64,000 bases of DNA from Chryseobacterium sp. KLBC 52 (GCF_003347605.1 NZ_QDFZ01000006.1:1-64000), one strand, 5' to 3'. Shown: positions 52,807 to 62,760, numbered from the stretch's first letter. Numbers and translations: made by a program. The notes: generated by a model not told the origin, from the letters alone.

Positions 52807-53796
52807 TTATTTATTTAAAAGAATAGCTGCTTCTTTTGCAAAATAAGTAAAGATCATATCTGCACCAGCTCTCTTGAAACAGGTCAAGCTTTCAATGATC
52901 GTTTTGTCATTATCCAGCCATCCGTTTTGGGCAGCTGCTTTTACCATGGCATATTCTCCGCTTACATTGTATACCGCAATCGGAAGATCGATGGCTTCAC
53001 GTACTTTGGAAACGATATCAAGGTAAGGAAGTCCTGGTTTAATCATAATCACATCTGCACCTTCATCTATATCTTTAAATACTTCATTCAGGGCTTCGCG
53101 TGAGTTGTGGAAATCCATCTGATATGTTTTTTTATCCTTTGGAATTTCCATATCATCTTTCGGAGCACTGTCTAAAGCACTTCTGAAAGGACCATAGAAA
53201 GAACTTGCATATTTGGCAGCATAACTTACAATTCCTACATCTGTAAATCCGCTTTCTTCCAAAGCTTCACGAATGACCATTACTCTGCCATCCATCATAT
53301 CACTTGGTGCTACAAGATCGGCTCCTGCTTCTGCATGAGATACCGACATTCTTGCCAGTGCATCATTGGTAGCATCATTTAAAACTTTTCCGTTTTCAAT
53401 AATTCCGTCGTGACCGTAGATTGAATAAGGATCTAAGGCTACATCGGGCATCACAATCATTCCGGGAACGGCATCTTTGATGGCTTTGATGGTGTTCTGC
53501 ATCAATCCGTCTTTATTCCAGGCTTCTTTTCCTGTGTTGTCTTTCAGATGTTCTGACACTTTCATGTACAAATTGACAGCTTTTACTCCCAAAGAAAATA
53601 ATTCCTTACATTCCTTCACTGTTAAATCTATACTGCGCCTAAAAATTCCCGGCATAGACGGGATTGCCTCCTGCTTGTTTTCGCCCTCCATTACGAAGAT
53701 CGGCATTACAAAATCATCAGTTGTAAGCACATTTTCTCTTACCAAACCTCTGATAGATTCATTAACTCTAAGTCTTCTATTTCTTGAATGTATCAT
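52807..53796 (-). CDS. hemB: Porphobilinogen synthase (ALA dehydratase)
   Basis: This 329-residue enzyme condenses two 5-aminolevulinates to porphobilinogen in heme synthesis. The two active-site lysines are in SYAAKYASSFYGPFR and VIMIKPGLPYLDIV. MPDVALDPYSIYGHDGII lacks the full Cys set of zinc enzymes, and no Cys cluster is seen there, so magnesium dependence is likely. DMMDGRV and SGEYAMVKAAA are also typical. It has no gene partner here and stands alone. Confidence 0.96.
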   Translation of the reverse strand: MIHSRNRRLRVNESIRGLVRENVLTTDDFVMPIFVMEGENKQEAIPSMPGIFRRSIDLTVKECKELFSLGVKAVNLYMKVSEHLKDNTGKEAWNKDGLMQNTIKAIKDAVPGMIVMPDVALDPYSIYGHDGIIENGKVLNDATNDALARMSVSHAEAGADLVAPSDMMDGRVMVIREALEESGFTDVGIVSYAAKYASSFYGPFRSALDSAPKDDMEIPKDKKTYQMDFHNSREALNEVFKDIDEGADVIMIKPGLPYLDIVSKVREAIDLPIAVYNVSGEYAMVKAAAQNGWLDNDKTIIESLTCFKRAGADMIFTYFAKEAAILLNK

Positions 53797-53854
53797 TTTG
53801 GAATACTTTTTGAATAAGTTTCTACAAATTTAATATAAGTTCTGCAAAAAACTA

Positions 53855-53885
53855 TTGTACGAAATTGCAGAATGTATTACATTTG
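53855..53885 (+). promoter_or_regulatory. Bacteroidota promoter of the T9SS miniprotein
   Basis: TTG (53855-53857), 20 bases, then TACATTTG (53878-53885). This is the best match to TTG-N17-23-TAnnTTTG in the window. The start codon is 30 bases downstream. Confidence 0.6.
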
Positions 53886-53914
53886 TTATATATATTCGAG
53901 AAATTATAAATTTG

Positions 53915-54265
53915 ATGAAAAAACTTTTACTTTTATTTCTATTTGTAGGCACTTTTGTTGGATTTTCCAACAATTTCAAAGCTCAGCTTAGAGAGCCGGG
54001 TTCCATCACTCAAAAAGCAGATGATGGTGTATTGCTTGCCTATCCAAATCCTGCAAAGGATTTCCTTATTATTAAGGCAAAAGATTCTTCTTTAAGAATC
54101 AAAAGTGTGACTTTTTATTCAATTTTGGGTATGCAGGTCGCTAGTTATACGGTAAATATGAATTCCGGCGAGATTAACATTGAAAAATTGAAGCCCGGAA
54201 AATATATGATCCGATATATTTTAAGTGACAACACACAGAAAGTTACTCAAATCGTGAAACAATAA
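53915..54265 (+). CDS. T9SS sorting-domain miniprotein
   Basis: From the ATG at 53915 this protein has 116 residues. An earlier in-frame codon at 53855 is in the promoter. The signal peptide spans about residues 1-24 (VGTFVGFSNNFKAQ). About 18 residues follow, and then a type A sorting domain: VLLAYPNPAKDFLIIKAKDS, SVTFYSILGMQVASY, NIEKLKPGKYMIRYI and the terminal KVTQIVKQ. Almost no cargo remains. It would be secreted by the type IX system, with the sorting domain possibly serving as the mature part itself. Confidence 0.85.
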   Translation: MKKLLLLFLFVGTFVGFSNNFKAQLREPGSITQKADDGVLLAYPNPAKDFLIIKAKDSSLRIKSVTFYSILGMQVASYTVNMNSGEINIEKLKPGKYMIRYILSDNTQKVTQIVKQ

Positions 54266-54270
54266 ATTAA

Positions 54271-54298
54271 AATCCTGATAATCATCAGGATTTTTTCT
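54271..54298 (+). terminator. Terminator of the T9SS miniprotein gene
   Basis: AATCCTGAT (54271-54279), loop AATC, ATCAGGATT (54284-54292) then TTTTT. Confidence 0.85.
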
Positions 54299-54374
54299 TT
54301 TTACATTAATTCTGTTTTAATATTTCCGTAACTTTCGGGACTTTTTCATACTAATAGTAAAAAGAAACCATTTA

Positions 54375-55286
54375 ATGCTAAAAGCTGAACATATTAAAAA
54401 GACCTATAATGCCGGAAAAAAGGTCGCTCTGGATGATTTCAGCATCCATGTCCCAAAAGGCAGTATTTATGGCCTTTTAGGTCCTAACGGAGCCGGAAAA
54501 ACTTCTTTTATCCGCATCATTAACCAAATTACTCAGGCAGATTCTGGTGAAATCCATATCAATGGCCAAAAGCTTAATCCAAGTCATATTAAAGATATTG
54601 GCTATATGCCTGAAGAAAGAGGGCTGTACAAAAACATGACTGTTGGTGACCAGATTCTCTATTTCGGGGAACTGAAAGGCATGAAAAAAAGTGATGCCTT
54701 GAATGAAGCCAAAAAATGGTTTGAAAAGCTGAACATCGATCAGTGGTGGAAGAAAAAGCTTTCTGAACTTTCTAAAGGTATGGCACAAAAAATCCAGTTT
54801 GTGGTAACCGTTCTTCACAGACCTCATCTTTTAATTCTTGATGAGCCATTTTCAGGTTTTGATCCGGTGAATGCCAACTTGATTAAAGATCAGATCATTG
54901 ATCTTAAAAATAACGGAACGACCATTATTCTTTCTACCCACAGAATGGAAAGTGTGGAGGAAATGTGTGATTATGTTGCGTTGATCAACAATTCAAAAAA
55001 AATTATTGACGGGAGGGTTTTTGATGTAAGAGAAAAATTTAAGAAAAATATTTTTGGAATTACACTTTCTGAAGTAAGCAATGATCAGTTTGAAAATTTC
55101 AAAAACAAATATGAGATCTTTAACCTTTCCAATGAAAATAATCTTGTTTCTTTTGACCTGAAAAATGAGGAGAGCCAGAATAATGTTCTTCTTGATCTTG
55201 TACAGGTAGGTAAAGTGAGATCGTTCGACGAAAGAATTCCCAGTATGAATGAAGTGTTTATTAATGCTGTAAGTAACCATTCTTAA
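54375..55286 (+). CDS. ABC transporter ATPase (NatA-like)
   Basis: This 303-residue ATPase subunit has the Walker A motif LLGPNGAGKTSFIRII, the Q-loop GYMPEERGLY, the signature ELSKGMAQKIQF and the Walker B motif LLILDEPFSGFDPVN. The GYMPEERGLYKNM motif and the C-terminal DUF4162-like region (about 215-300) are typical of the NatA sodium-export or bacitracin-type group. The permease gene begins 4 bases after its stop, so the two form a unit. Confidence 0.92.
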   Translation: MLKAEHIKKTYNAGKKVALDDFSIHVPKGSIYGLLGPNGAGKTSFIRIINQITQADSGEIHINGQKLNPSHIKDIGYMPEERGLYKNMTVGDQILYFGELKGMKKSDALNEAKKWFEKLNIDQWWKKKLSELSKGMAQKIQFVVTVLHRPHLLILDEPFSGFDPVNANLIKDQIIDLKNNGTTIILSTHRMESVEEMCDYVALINNSKKIIDGRVFDVREKFKKNIFGITLSEVSNDQFENFKNKYEIFNLSNENNLVSFDLKNEESQNNVLLDLVQVGKVRSFDERIPSMNEVFINAVSNHS

Positions 55287-55290
55287 TTTT

Positions 55291-56601
55291 ATGAATAATA
55301 TTTTTTTAATTACCAAGAGAGAGTTTCTTACGCAGGTGAAGAAAAAATCTTTCATCATATTGACCCTGCTTGCCCCTGTCCTGATTATAGCTTTCGGAGC
55401 AGTTGTAGGATTAATGTTTAAGGCGAATGAGTCACACAGTATTATAGAAGTGGTTGATAAGAGTGGATTGTTTACCAATCAGCTTCAATCGAACGATAAA
55501 TTAAACTACGTTTTTGTTTCTGCGGCTGATGAGAAGTCCAAGATTAATAATTTAAAAGGCAATGAATCTCTGGATGGTATCCTGATTCTTCCTCCGCTGA
55601 AAAATGAGAATTTTGATGCTCTTGAAAAAGAAGCCAGGCTAATTATCAACAGCAAAATAGGATTTGATACCAAACAACAAATTGTATCTGATATCAGTAA
55701 TGTTGTCCGAAAAGAAAAGATCAAGCAGCTGGGTATTAAGGAAACTCAATTAAATGATCTTGATAAAAACTTTACCTTAAAAACCATCAACGTTACGGAT
55801 AATAATAAAGAGGATTCAGATCTTGTTTTCGGAGTGAAATCCGGATTGAGTATGGTACTGATGTATGTTACGTTTATGTTCATTATTATTTATGGAGTAA
55901 GGGTAATGAGAAGTGTGCTTGAAGAGAAAAATAACCGTGTTGTAGAGATCATCATTTCTTCTGTAAAACCTTTTGAACTGATGATGGGTAAAATTCTGGG
56001 AGTAACCATGGTTGCACTGACCCAGTTTCTGATCTGGATTACCATGTCTGTTATTGGTGCATTGGTACTCAATACAGGCTTTTCTCCTCTTCAGAAGAAT
56101 ATTCCGGGGGGAAATGAAGAGATGGCAAGTAAACTGGACATGGGACAGCTTGCGACTCAGATTTCACATAGTCTGCTGGAGCTGAATTTTCCGTTAATCA
56201 TCTTTGTATTCATCGTATTTTTCCTTTTAGGATATATCTTCTATAGTTCTATTTATGCAGCCATTGGGTCTGCAGTGGATAACGAAACAGAAACCCAGCA
56301 GTTTACTTTATTTGCTATTCTGCCATTAACATTAGGAATGTATGGGAGTTTTACATTGATGAATAATCCTGAAGGTCCTTTAGGCTTCTGGCTATCCATC
56401 ATCCCGTTTACTTCGCCGGTTGCTATGATTGCCCGAATTCCGTTTGGGGTTCCTGCATGGCAGATTGCATTGTCTATAGGATTGTTGCTGGTAACTACTA
56501 TTTTTATGATCTTCCTTGCCGGAAAAATCTATCGTGTAGGTATTTTGATGTACGGGAATAAAGCTACATTAAAAGAGCTTTGGAAATGGATTAAAGGGTA
56601 G
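55291..56601 (+). CDS. ABC transporter permease (NatB-like, ABC-2)
   Basis: This 436-residue ABC-2 permease has one membrane helix near the N-terminus (SFIILTLLAPVLIIAFGAVVG). An extracytoplasmic domain of about 130 residues follows, then about five C-terminal helices. RVMRSVLEEKNNRVVEIIISSVKPFELMMGKILG is the characteristic coupling region of the NatB/YhaP family. With the ATPase it forms an exporter, possibly for sodium or a peptide antibiotic. A terminator follows at 56641. Confidence 0.9.
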   Translation: MNNIFLITKREFLTQVKKKSFIILTLLAPVLIIAFGAVVGLMFKANESHSIIEVVDKSGLFTNQLQSNDKLNYVFVSAADEKSKINNLKGNESLDGILILPPLKNENFDALEKEARLIINSKIGFDTKQQIVSDISNVVRKEKIKQLGIKETQLNDLDKNFTLKTINVTDNNKEDSDLVFGVKSGLSMVLMYVTFMFIIIYGVRVMRSVLEEKNNRVVEIIISSVKPFELMMGKILGVTMVALTQFLIWITMSVIGALVLNTGFSPLQKNIPGGNEEMASKLDMGQLATQISHSLLELNFPLIIFVFIVFFLLGYIFYSSIYAAIGSAVDNETETQQFTLFAILPLTLGMYGSFTLMNNPEGPLGFWLSIIPFTSPVAMIARIPFGVPAWQIALSIGLLLVTTIFMIFLAGKIYRVGILMYGNKATLKELWKWIKG

Positions 56602-56640
56602 GAAATTAAAAGCGAAAATTATTGATACAACATACCAAAA

Positions 56641-56675
56641 AAAAATCCCGGAAACTAGAGTTTCCGGGACTTTTT
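56641..56675. terminator. Bidirectional terminator
   Basis: TCCCGGAAACT (56646-56656), loop AG, AGTTTCCGGGA (56659-56669) form a perfect 11-pair stem flanked by an A run and a T run. It ends both the NatAB-like pair and the porin gene. Confidence 0.92.
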
Positions 56676-56691
56676 ATATTCTGAAAATATT

Positions 56692-57363
56692 CTATTTGAA
56701 TATATAGCTTAAAGTAAGTGCGATTACCTGTTCTGATTTTTTCTTATCTGTACCCTTAGTTTCTTTAGCGAGACCAGGATAGGTATCACTTAGACCTAAG
56801 TCGTATTTTAATGCTACTTCAAGTTGTCTTTTGTAGCTGTATCCTACTCCCAGTCCAAGTCCCCAGTTAAAGCTCTTCGCCTTACCATTTACGCCTGCCG
56901 GCTGGTTAGGATCGGTAACATCCGGGTCATAATACGGTCTGCTTACAGGAGCGTCTTTCACGTTCTGATTCAGCAAGAAATTAAATCTAGGTCCTATTAA
57001 TCCAAAGAATTCTGATTCTGCTTCAGAAAAATATCCTTTGAAATAAAGAGGCACACTCAGGTAGTTATTAGCATATAATGCATCATAACCGTTTACACCT
57101 TTAGCATCTTTATCTTTCCCTGTTTCTCCTGCACCATAGTACTCTACTTCAGGTTGGATAAAGAATTGGTTTGCCTTTCCTACGGGGATCAATGCCAAAG
57201 CTCCAGCCTGGAAAGTGTATCTTGGGCCTGAAGGATTGTGGGCGTTAGATACTCTGGAGTAGTTTAAACCTCCTGTTACTCCGAATCTTGTACTTTTCCA
57301 CTGCACCTGTGCAAATGATAAAGCAGAAAGCATTAAAGCTGAGGCTAATAAAAGTTTTTTCAT
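56692..57363 (-). CDS. Porin-like outer-membrane beta-barrel protein
   Basis: This 223-residue protein has a signal peptide (residues 1-18, ending LSFAQ). It is a small beta-barrel of the PorT/OMP_b-brl_2 type with alternating aromatic strands (RFGVTGGLNYSRV, PEVEYYGAGE, FNWGLGLGVGYSY, EVALKYDLGLSD) and a terminal ALTLSYIFK ending in Phe-Lys. The function is unknown. It starts 15 bases after the sucD stop and is probably the last gene of the long cluster. Confidence 0.85.
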   Translation of the reverse strand: MKKLLLASALMLSALSFAQVQWKSTRFGVTGGLNYSRVSNAHNPSGPRYTFQAGALALIPVGKANQFFIQPEVEYYGAGETGKDKDAKGVNGYDALYANNYLSVPLYFKGYFSEAESEFFGLIGPRFNFLLNQNVKDAPVSRPYYDPDVTDPNQPAGVNGKAKSFNWGLGLGVGYSYKRQLEVALKYDLGLSDTYPGLAKETKGTDKKKSEQVIALTLSYIFK

Positions 57364-57378
57364 ATGTTGGGTTTTATA

Positions 57379-58251
57379 TTATCCTAGAATCTTAGCTACA
57401 GTAGCACCAATATCAGCAGGAGAATCAACAACGTTGATACCGTTTTCTCTCATGATTTCCATTTTAGCCTGAGCTGTATCTTCAGCACCACCTACGATAG
57501 CACCTGCGTGTCCCATTGTTCTTCCTTTTGGAGCAGTTTGTCCGGCGATGAAACCTACAACTGGTTTAGTAGATCCGCTAGCTTTGTACCATCTTGCAGC
57601 TTCAGCCTCAAGACCTCCACCGATTTCACCGATCATTACAACAGCTTCAGTTTCAGGGTCATTAATGAATAGCTCTAACGCTTCTCTTGTAGTTGTTCCG
57701 ATGATTGGGTCACCACCGATACCGATTGCAGTAGAGATACCGTAACCCGCTCTTACTACCTGGTCAGCAGCTTCGTAAGTAAGAGTTCCTGATTTTGAAA
57801 CGATACCTACTTTTCCTTTTTTGAAAACGAAACCTGGCATAATACCAATTTTAGCTTCTTCAGAAGTAATGATTCCAGGGCAGTTTGGTCCGATTAATCT
57901 GCAGTCTCTGTCAGCGATGTAAGATTTTACTTTTACCATATCAGCTACAGGAATACCTTCAGTAATACATACAATTACTTTGATTCCTGCTTCAGCAGCT
58001 TCCATGATAGCGTCTGCTGCGAATGCCGGTGGTACGAAAATGATACTTACATTTGCTCCTGCTTTTTCAACAGCGTCAGCTACAGTGTTAAATACCGGTT
58101 TTCCTAAGTGCTCGCTACCTCCTTTTCCTGGGGTAACACCACCTACTACGTTTGTTCCGTATTCAATCATCTGACCAGCGTGGAAAGTTCCTTCGTTCCC
58201 TGTAAATCCTTGTACAATTACTTTAGAATCTTTGTTTACTAAAATTGACAT
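57379..58251 (-). CDS. sucD: Succinyl-CoA synthetase alpha subunit
   Basis: This 290-residue subunit binds CoA and carries the phosphohistidine. [20 protein letters not shown] is the CoA-binding Rossmann start, [17 protein letters not shown] follows, and GHAGAIVGG holds the active His. The enzyme makes succinate and ATP or GTP from succinyl-CoA in the TCA cycle. The beta-subunit gene is not adjacent. sucD follows the second LpxD-like gene after 90 bases on the same strand. Confidence 0.96.
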   Translation of the reverse strand: MSILVNKDSKVIVQGFTGNEGTFHAGQMIEYGTNVVGGVTPGKGGSEHLGKPVFNTVADAVEKAGANVSIIFVPPAFAADAIMEAAEAGIKVIVCITEGIPVADMVKVKSYIADRDCRLIGPNCPGIITSEEAKIGIMPGFVFKKGKVGIVSKSGTLTYEAADQVVRAGYGISTAIGIGGDPIIGTTTREALELFINDPETEAVVMIGEIGGGLEAEAARWYKASGSTKPVVGFIAGQTAPKGRTMGHAGAIVGGAEDTAQAKMEIMRENGINVVDSPADIGATVAKILG

Positions 58252-58341
58252 TTTATTGTTGTTTTAATTTATTTATTATTTTATTAATGCTCACAAATTT
58301 ACTCAAATTTCTTTGATTTTAGATAAAACCTTTGGAATTGT

Positions 58342-59244
58342 TTATTTGAGATTTCTCAGTTTTACTTCTTTTTTCAGATAAGTTTTAAAATCTTCTGCAA
58401 ACATCCCGATATAGGTTCCTTTTTCAAGATCTCTGTTTACTCCGGTTTTTCCCAAAAGTACAGATCCCGACTCAATTTTGTTTCCGGAAGCGATTCCTAC
58501 CTGTCCCCATAATGTCACCTCATCTCCGATGATACAGCATCCTGCAATTCCTACCTGAGAGGCAATCAGACATTTTTTCCCGATAACGGTATCATGCCCG
58601 ATCTGAATCTGGTTATCCAAAACGGAACCTTCTCCAATGATGGTAGAGTCTGTAACTCCTCTGTCAATGGTACAGCCGTTTCCGATCTCCACATTGTTTT
58701 CAATAACAACATTTCCAACAGAAATCAGACGGTCAAAATTTCCATTTAATTTTCTGTAATAAAATGCATCACCTCCTAAAACGGTGTTGGACTGGATGAT
58801 GACGTTATCTCCGATTTCTGTACGGTCACCAATGACTACATTAGGAAAGATTAAGGTATTTTTCCCTATTTTCACATTGTTTCCGATCACTGCAGAAGAA
58901 TGGATTTTGGTTCCCTCTCCTATTTCAACATCGTGTAGTTCTTCTGTGAAATTATAGATTCTGGTAAAATGGGTATTGATTTTATTAAAGTCTCTGAAAG
59001 GATCATCAGAAACCAAAAGAGCTTTACCTTCCGGGCAATCTACTTCTTTATCAATTAAAATAATAGTGGCTGCAGAGTTTAATGCTTTGTCGTAATATTT
59101 AGGATGATTCACAAAAACAATATCACCTGGTTTTACCATGTGAATTTCATTGGTTCCCAATACTTCAAAATCTTCCGGCCCTACAAATGCTGAGCCTATT
59201 AAATCTGCAATCGTTTTAAGCTTTTGCGGAGAATGGAATCTCAT
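58342..59244 (-). CDS. Second LpxD-like hexapeptide acyltransferase
   Basis: This 301-residue left-handed beta-helix acyltransferase starts at the ATG at 59244 ([17 protein letters not shown]); the longer frame to 59289 adds 15 uncharacteristic residues. The N-terminal uridine-type domain ([19 protein letters not shown]) is followed by about ten hexapeptide repeats. The catalytic-type His of LpxD is kept in [13 protein letters not shown]. It is distinct from the LpxD at 62.7-63.8 kb. A second acyl transfer to UDP-GlcN or another sugar is inference. Confidence 0.85.
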   Translation of the reverse strand: MRFHSPQKLKTIADLIGSAFVGPEDFEVLGTNEIHMVKPGDIVFVNHPKYYDKALNSAATIILIDKEVDCPEGKALLVSDDPFRDFNKINTHFTRIYNFTEELHDVEIGEGTKIHSSAVIGNNVKIGKNTLIFPNVVIGDRTEIGDNVIIQSNTVLGGDAFYYRKLNGNFDRLISVGNVVIENNVEIGNGCTIDRGVTDSTIIGEGSVLDNQIQIGHDTVIGKKCLIASQVGIAGCCIIGDEVTLWGQVGIASGNKIESGSVLLGKTGVNRDLEKGTYIGMFAEDFKTYLKKEVKLRNLK

Positions 59245-59311
59245 AACAATAGATTTTCTTATAAAACAAAATTCGGAATGCTGATGCAAACCGAATTTAT
59301 GTACATTTTAT

Positions 59312-59878
59312 TTATTCTTTTACTCTTTCTAAGTAGCTGCCGTCTTCAGTGCTTACTTTAATTCTGTCTCCCGGTTCGATGAACAAAGGAACCATTACTC
59401 TTGCTCCTGTTTCAACGATTGCATTTTTAAGGGCATTGGTTGCAGTGTTTCCTTTTACACCCGGATCAGCTTCGATAACATCAAGATATACTGACTGTGG
59501 AAGTTCAGCAGAAAGTGGTGTTTCATCAGCTTCTTTCAAAATGATGGTTACTTCTTCACCAGCTTTCATAAACTGAGAGTTCTCAATCATTTCTTTGTTG
59601 ATGTATAACTGAGAGAAATCATCATTGTTCATGAAGTGGAATCCGTTCTCATCATCGTACAGATACTGGAATTTTCTCGTGATTACTTTTACTTCATCAA
59701 TTTTGTGTCCTGCAGAGAAAGTATTATCAATTACTTTACCGTTAGTCACAGACTTTAATTTTGTTCTTACGAAAGCAGGTCCTTTTCCTGGTTTTACGTG
59801 AAGGAACTCGATTACTTTAAAAATATCGTTGCTATACTCGATGCAAAGACCTTTTCGGATATCGTTACTTGTTGCCAT
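59312..59878 (-). CDS. efp: Elongation factor P
   Basis: This 188-residue protein is the usual EF-P length. It rescues ribosomes stalled at proline stretches. The N-terminal KOW-like domain includes FLHVKPGKGPAFVRTKL, with the lysine at the modification position, followed by two OB domains (VIDNTFSAGHKIDEV, and a C-terminal part with GDRIKVSTEDGSYLERVKE). It lies in the middle of the lipid A cluster. Confidence 0.97.
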   Translation of the reverse strand: MATSNDIRKGLCIEYSNDIFKVIEFLHVKPGKGPAFVRTKLKSVTNGKVIDNTFSAGHKIDEVKVITRKFQYLYDDENGFHFMNNDDFSQLYINKEMIENSQFMKAGEEVTIILKEADETPLSAELPQSVYLDVIEADPGVKGNTATNALKNAIVETGARVMVPLFIEPGDRIKVSTEDGSYLERVKE

Positions 59879-59896
59879 TAATATATTATATGCTTT

Positions 59897-60568
59897 TTAT
59901 TTATTATTTTCTTTATTTACCAGATCAATTATATCCTCTAAGTAATACTGATTTGTTTTTAATTTTGAAATGACTTCAGGATCATTATCTGTAAGTTTAA
60001 CAATAAGTTTTGTATCTACTACCAATCCGAAGCTGACATCTCTTTTATCAGAGGTATTGTTTGATTTTTCAATATCAATCAAAAGAACCTTGTAAGAGTT
60101 TCCTTTTTTATCCTTCCACGCAAACTTAGGTGTTAAACCAGCATTTAAAGCTCCTCCCAACAAACCTCCTCCGTAAGGATTATTGTAAGAAATTGCTTTT
60201 TTATCTTTTACTTCATCCAGATAGATCAAAAAATATTTCTTCCCAATTAGATTGACTCTTGCAAATGTATCAAAAGAATAGATATATGCTGCATAGGTCA
60301 TACTGAAATACAGGTTATCCTGATACTTCATCAGCCATGCTCTATTCTCCTTCTTTGCCTTTTTATCAGTATCTGTATATCTGAATGGTGACATTTTGAT
60401 ATAATCTTCATTCTGACTTTTCACTTCTGCATACACATTGGGTTTAGCAATGCTGTCTTTTTTATAGTCTGAGAAACCGTAATAGAACTCCATGCCTGTT
60501 ATTCTCTGGTTCTGTGACAGGTAAAAATTGGAAATTGCCAATACAAAAAGGAAAGATAGTTTTTTCAT
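59897..60568 (-). CDS. Secreted protein of unknown function in the lpx cluster
   Basis: This 223-residue protein has a signal peptide (about residues 1-18, ending FYLSQN). The rest is a mixed beta fold with many Tyr and Lys (YSFDTFARVNLIGKKYFLIYL) and a Gly-rich NNPYGGGLLGGALNAG segment. Its ATG overlaps the lpxA stop by one base (TAATG), and efp starts 18 bases downstream. I do not recognise a family. The position suggests an envelope role, but that is inference. Confidence 0.8.
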   Translation of the reverse strand: MKKLSFLFVLAISNFYLSQNQRITGMEFYYGFSDYKKDSIAKPNVYAEVKSQNEDYIKMSPFRYTDTDKKAKKENRAWLMKYQDNLYFSMTYAAYIYSFDTFARVNLIGKKYFLIYLDEVKDKKAISYNNPYGGGLLGGALNAGLTPKFAWKDKKGNSYKVLLIDIEKSNNTSDKRDVSFGLVVDTKLIVKLTDNDPEVISKLKTNQYYLEDIIDLVNKENNK

Positions 60569-61362
60569 TAGTTACTATCTTTACCGGTTCCGTATCCTTT
60601 TACGATACCTCTTGGTGAGTTTTGAATAAATTGTAAGATCTCATCTCTTTCAGCCGTTGGAAGCATTTCTTTCTCAATATGGGAAATAGCCTGGGAAACG
60701 TTCATCTTCATTTGGAAAATTGCCCTGTAGATTTTCTGGATTTCAAAGATCTTTTCATTGGTAAATCCTCTTCTTCTTAAACCAACAGAATTGATACCAG
60801 CATAAGACATAGGCTCTCTTGCCACTTTTACATAAGGCGGGATATCTTTTCTTACCAGGGTACCTCCGGAAATCATTACATGTTTTCCGATTTTACCGAA
60901 TTGGTGAACTGCTGACAAACCTCCCATTACTGTATAATCTCCAATCTCTACATGTCCTGCAATCCCACAACCGTTTACAATGATAACGTGATCTCCAATA
61001 ACGCAATCATGAGCAATATGCGAAGTAGCCATAATAAGACAGTTCGCTCCTATTTTAGTATATCCTAAAGCTTTTGTACCTCTGTTTACGGTAACACACT
61101 CTCTGATTGTTGTTTCGTCACCGATAATTACCTGCGTATCTTCACCATCAAATTTCAGATCCTGGGGAATTGCAGAGATTACAGTCCCGGGGAAAATCCT
61201 ACAGTTCTTCCCTATTCTTGCCCCATCCATAATGGTTACATTAGGACCAATCCATGTTCCTTCTCCGATTTCTACGTCCCCTGCAATGGTAGTAAAAGGT
61301 TCTACGATTACATTTTTGCTGATTTTCGCACGTTTATCTACGGCTGCTAATTGATGAATCAT
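60568..61362 (-). CDS. lpxA: UDP-GlcNAc acyltransferase LpxA
   Basis: This 264-residue first enzyme of lipid A synthesis acylates UDP-GlcNAc at O3. Its left-handed beta-helix of hexapeptide repeats contains the catalytic His in ATSHIAHDCVIGDHVI. AVHQFGKIGKHVMISGG and the C-terminal helical domain (GLRRRGFTNEKIFEIQKIYR) are normal. Its start abuts the lpxC-fabZ stop, so translation is coupled. Confidence 0.96.
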   Translation of the reverse strand: MIHQLAAVDKRAKISKNVIVEPFTTIAGDVEIGEGTWIGPNVTIMDGARIGKNCRIFPGTVISAIPQDLKFDGEDTQVIIGDETTIRECVTVNRGTKALGYTKIGANCLIMATSHIAHDCVIGDHVIIVNGCGIAGHVEIGDYTVMGGLSAVHQFGKIGKHVMISGGTLVRKDIPPYVKVAREPMSYAGINSVGLRRRGFTNEKIFEIQKIYRAIFQMKMNVSQAISHIEKEMLPTAERDEILQFIQNSPRGIVKGYGTGKDSN

Positions 61363-62760
61363 TTAATCAACTTTATTTTTTGCAACTTGAGCCATAAGCT
61401 CTGCTTCTACTGCTACAGTGTCTCCTACATATCCATATCCCTGCATATGAACAATTCCTCTTCTGATAGGCTCTATCAATTCAATTTTGAAGATAAGCGT
61501 ATCTCCCGGAATTACTTTTCTTTTGAATTTCACCTTATCAATTTTGATGAAATACGTAGAATAGTTCTCAGGATCCGGAACACTGGCCAATACAAGAATT
61601 CCTCCTGTCTGCGCTAATGCTTCTACCTGAAGAACTCCAGGCATTACGGGTTCTTTAGGGAAGTGTCCCACGAAGAAAGGCTCGTTCATGGTCACATTTT
61701 TCAACCCTACAACATGAGAGTCTGAAAGCTCAAGCACTTTATCAATTAATAAGAACGGAGGTCTGTGAGGCATAAGCTTCATAATTCCGTTGATATCGAA
61801 TACCGGTTCTTTTGTCAGGTCAAAATCCGGAACGTTTTTCTTTTTCTGCAATTTCCACTGGCGGTTTAGTTTTTTCGCAAACTGAGTATTCACAAAGTGT
61901 CCCGGTTTGTTAGCAATAACTTTACCTTTTATTTTTACACCTGCCAAAGCAAGGTCACCGATTACATCCAGTAATTTGTGTCTTGCTGCTTCGTTAGGAT
62001 AATTTAAATTAAGATTGTCTAGAATACCGTTTGGTCTTATCGATACATTATCTTTTCCAAAGGCTTTCTTTAATTTTTCTGTAGTTTCAGGAGTAAGATC
62101 TTTATCTACATATACAATAGCATTGGAAATATCTCCACCTTTGATCAAACCATGATCTAAAAGCATTTCCAATTCATGCAGGAAGCTGAATGTTCTTGCT
62201 GATGAGATTTCGTCTTTAAATTCTGAAATATTTTTAAGAGTAGCATTCTGAGTCCCTAATACTTTAGTCCCAAAATCTACCATAGTAGTTACTTCGTAAG
62301 TATCTGAAGGAATGATGGTGATTTCCGAACCAGTAGCCGGATCACTGTAGGTAAGAACTTCTTTTACTACAAGATATTCTCTTGCAACCGTTTGTTCTGT
62401 TACTCCCACACTTTCGATAGCTTCTACAAAATATTTTGAAGATCCATCCAAAATAGGAGGTTCAGAGGCATCCATTTCTAAAATTGCGTTATCAATATCA
62501 CAACCAACAAGGGCTGCTAAAAGGTGTTCGCAAGTGGTAATTTTAACCCCTAATTTTTCTAATGTAGTTCCTCTTTCAGTTGCTACAACATAATTTACAT
62601 CAGCTTCTACCTGAGGATGTCCCTCCAGGTCTGTTCTTACAAATACAAAACCTGTATTTTCTTTAGCAGGTTTAATGGTAAGTTTTACTTCTTTACCAGT
62701 ATGAAGGCCAATTCCAGAAAGAGTTACCTCTTGCTGAAGTGTTTTTTGCATATCACTCAT
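61363..62760 (-). CDS. lpxC-fabZ: Bifunctional LpxC deacetylase / FabZ dehydratase
   Basis: This 465-residue fusion is typical of Bacteroidota. The start at 62760 ([20 protein letters not shown]) overlaps the lpxD stop by 8 bases; the upstream frame to 62787 lies inside lpxD. LpxC (about 1-300) deacetylates UDP-acyl-GlcNAc with zinc: [10 protein letters not shown] and [12 protein letters not shown] hold metal ligands and [17 protein letters not shown] is conserved. FabZ (about 320-465) dehydrates 3-hydroxyacyl-[19 protein letters not shown] has the His and [17 protein letters not shown] the Glu. It links lipid A and fatty acid supply in one chain. Confidence 0.96.
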   Translation of the reverse strand: MSDMQKTLQQEVTLSGIGLHTGKEVKLTIKPAKENTGFVFVRTDLEGHPQVEADVNYVVATERGTTLEKLGVKITTCEHLLAALVGCDIDNAILEMDASEPPILDGSSKYFVEAIESVGVTEQTVAREYLVVKEVLTYSDPATGSEITIIPSDTYEVTTMVDFGTKVLGTQNATLKNISEFKDEISSARTFSFLHELEMLLDHGLIKGGDISNAIVYVDKDLTPETTEKLKKAFGKDNVSIRPNGILDNLNLNYPNEAARHKLLDVIGDLALAGVKIKGKVIANKPGHFVNTQFAKKLNRQWKLQKKKNVPDFDLTKEPVFDINGIMKLMPHRPPFLLIDKVLELSDSHVVGLKNVTMNEPFFVGHFPKEPVMPGVLQVEALAQTGGILVLASVPDPENYSTYFIKIDKVKFKRKVIPGDTLIFKIELIEPIRRGIVHMQGYGYVGDTVAVEAELMAQVAKNKVD

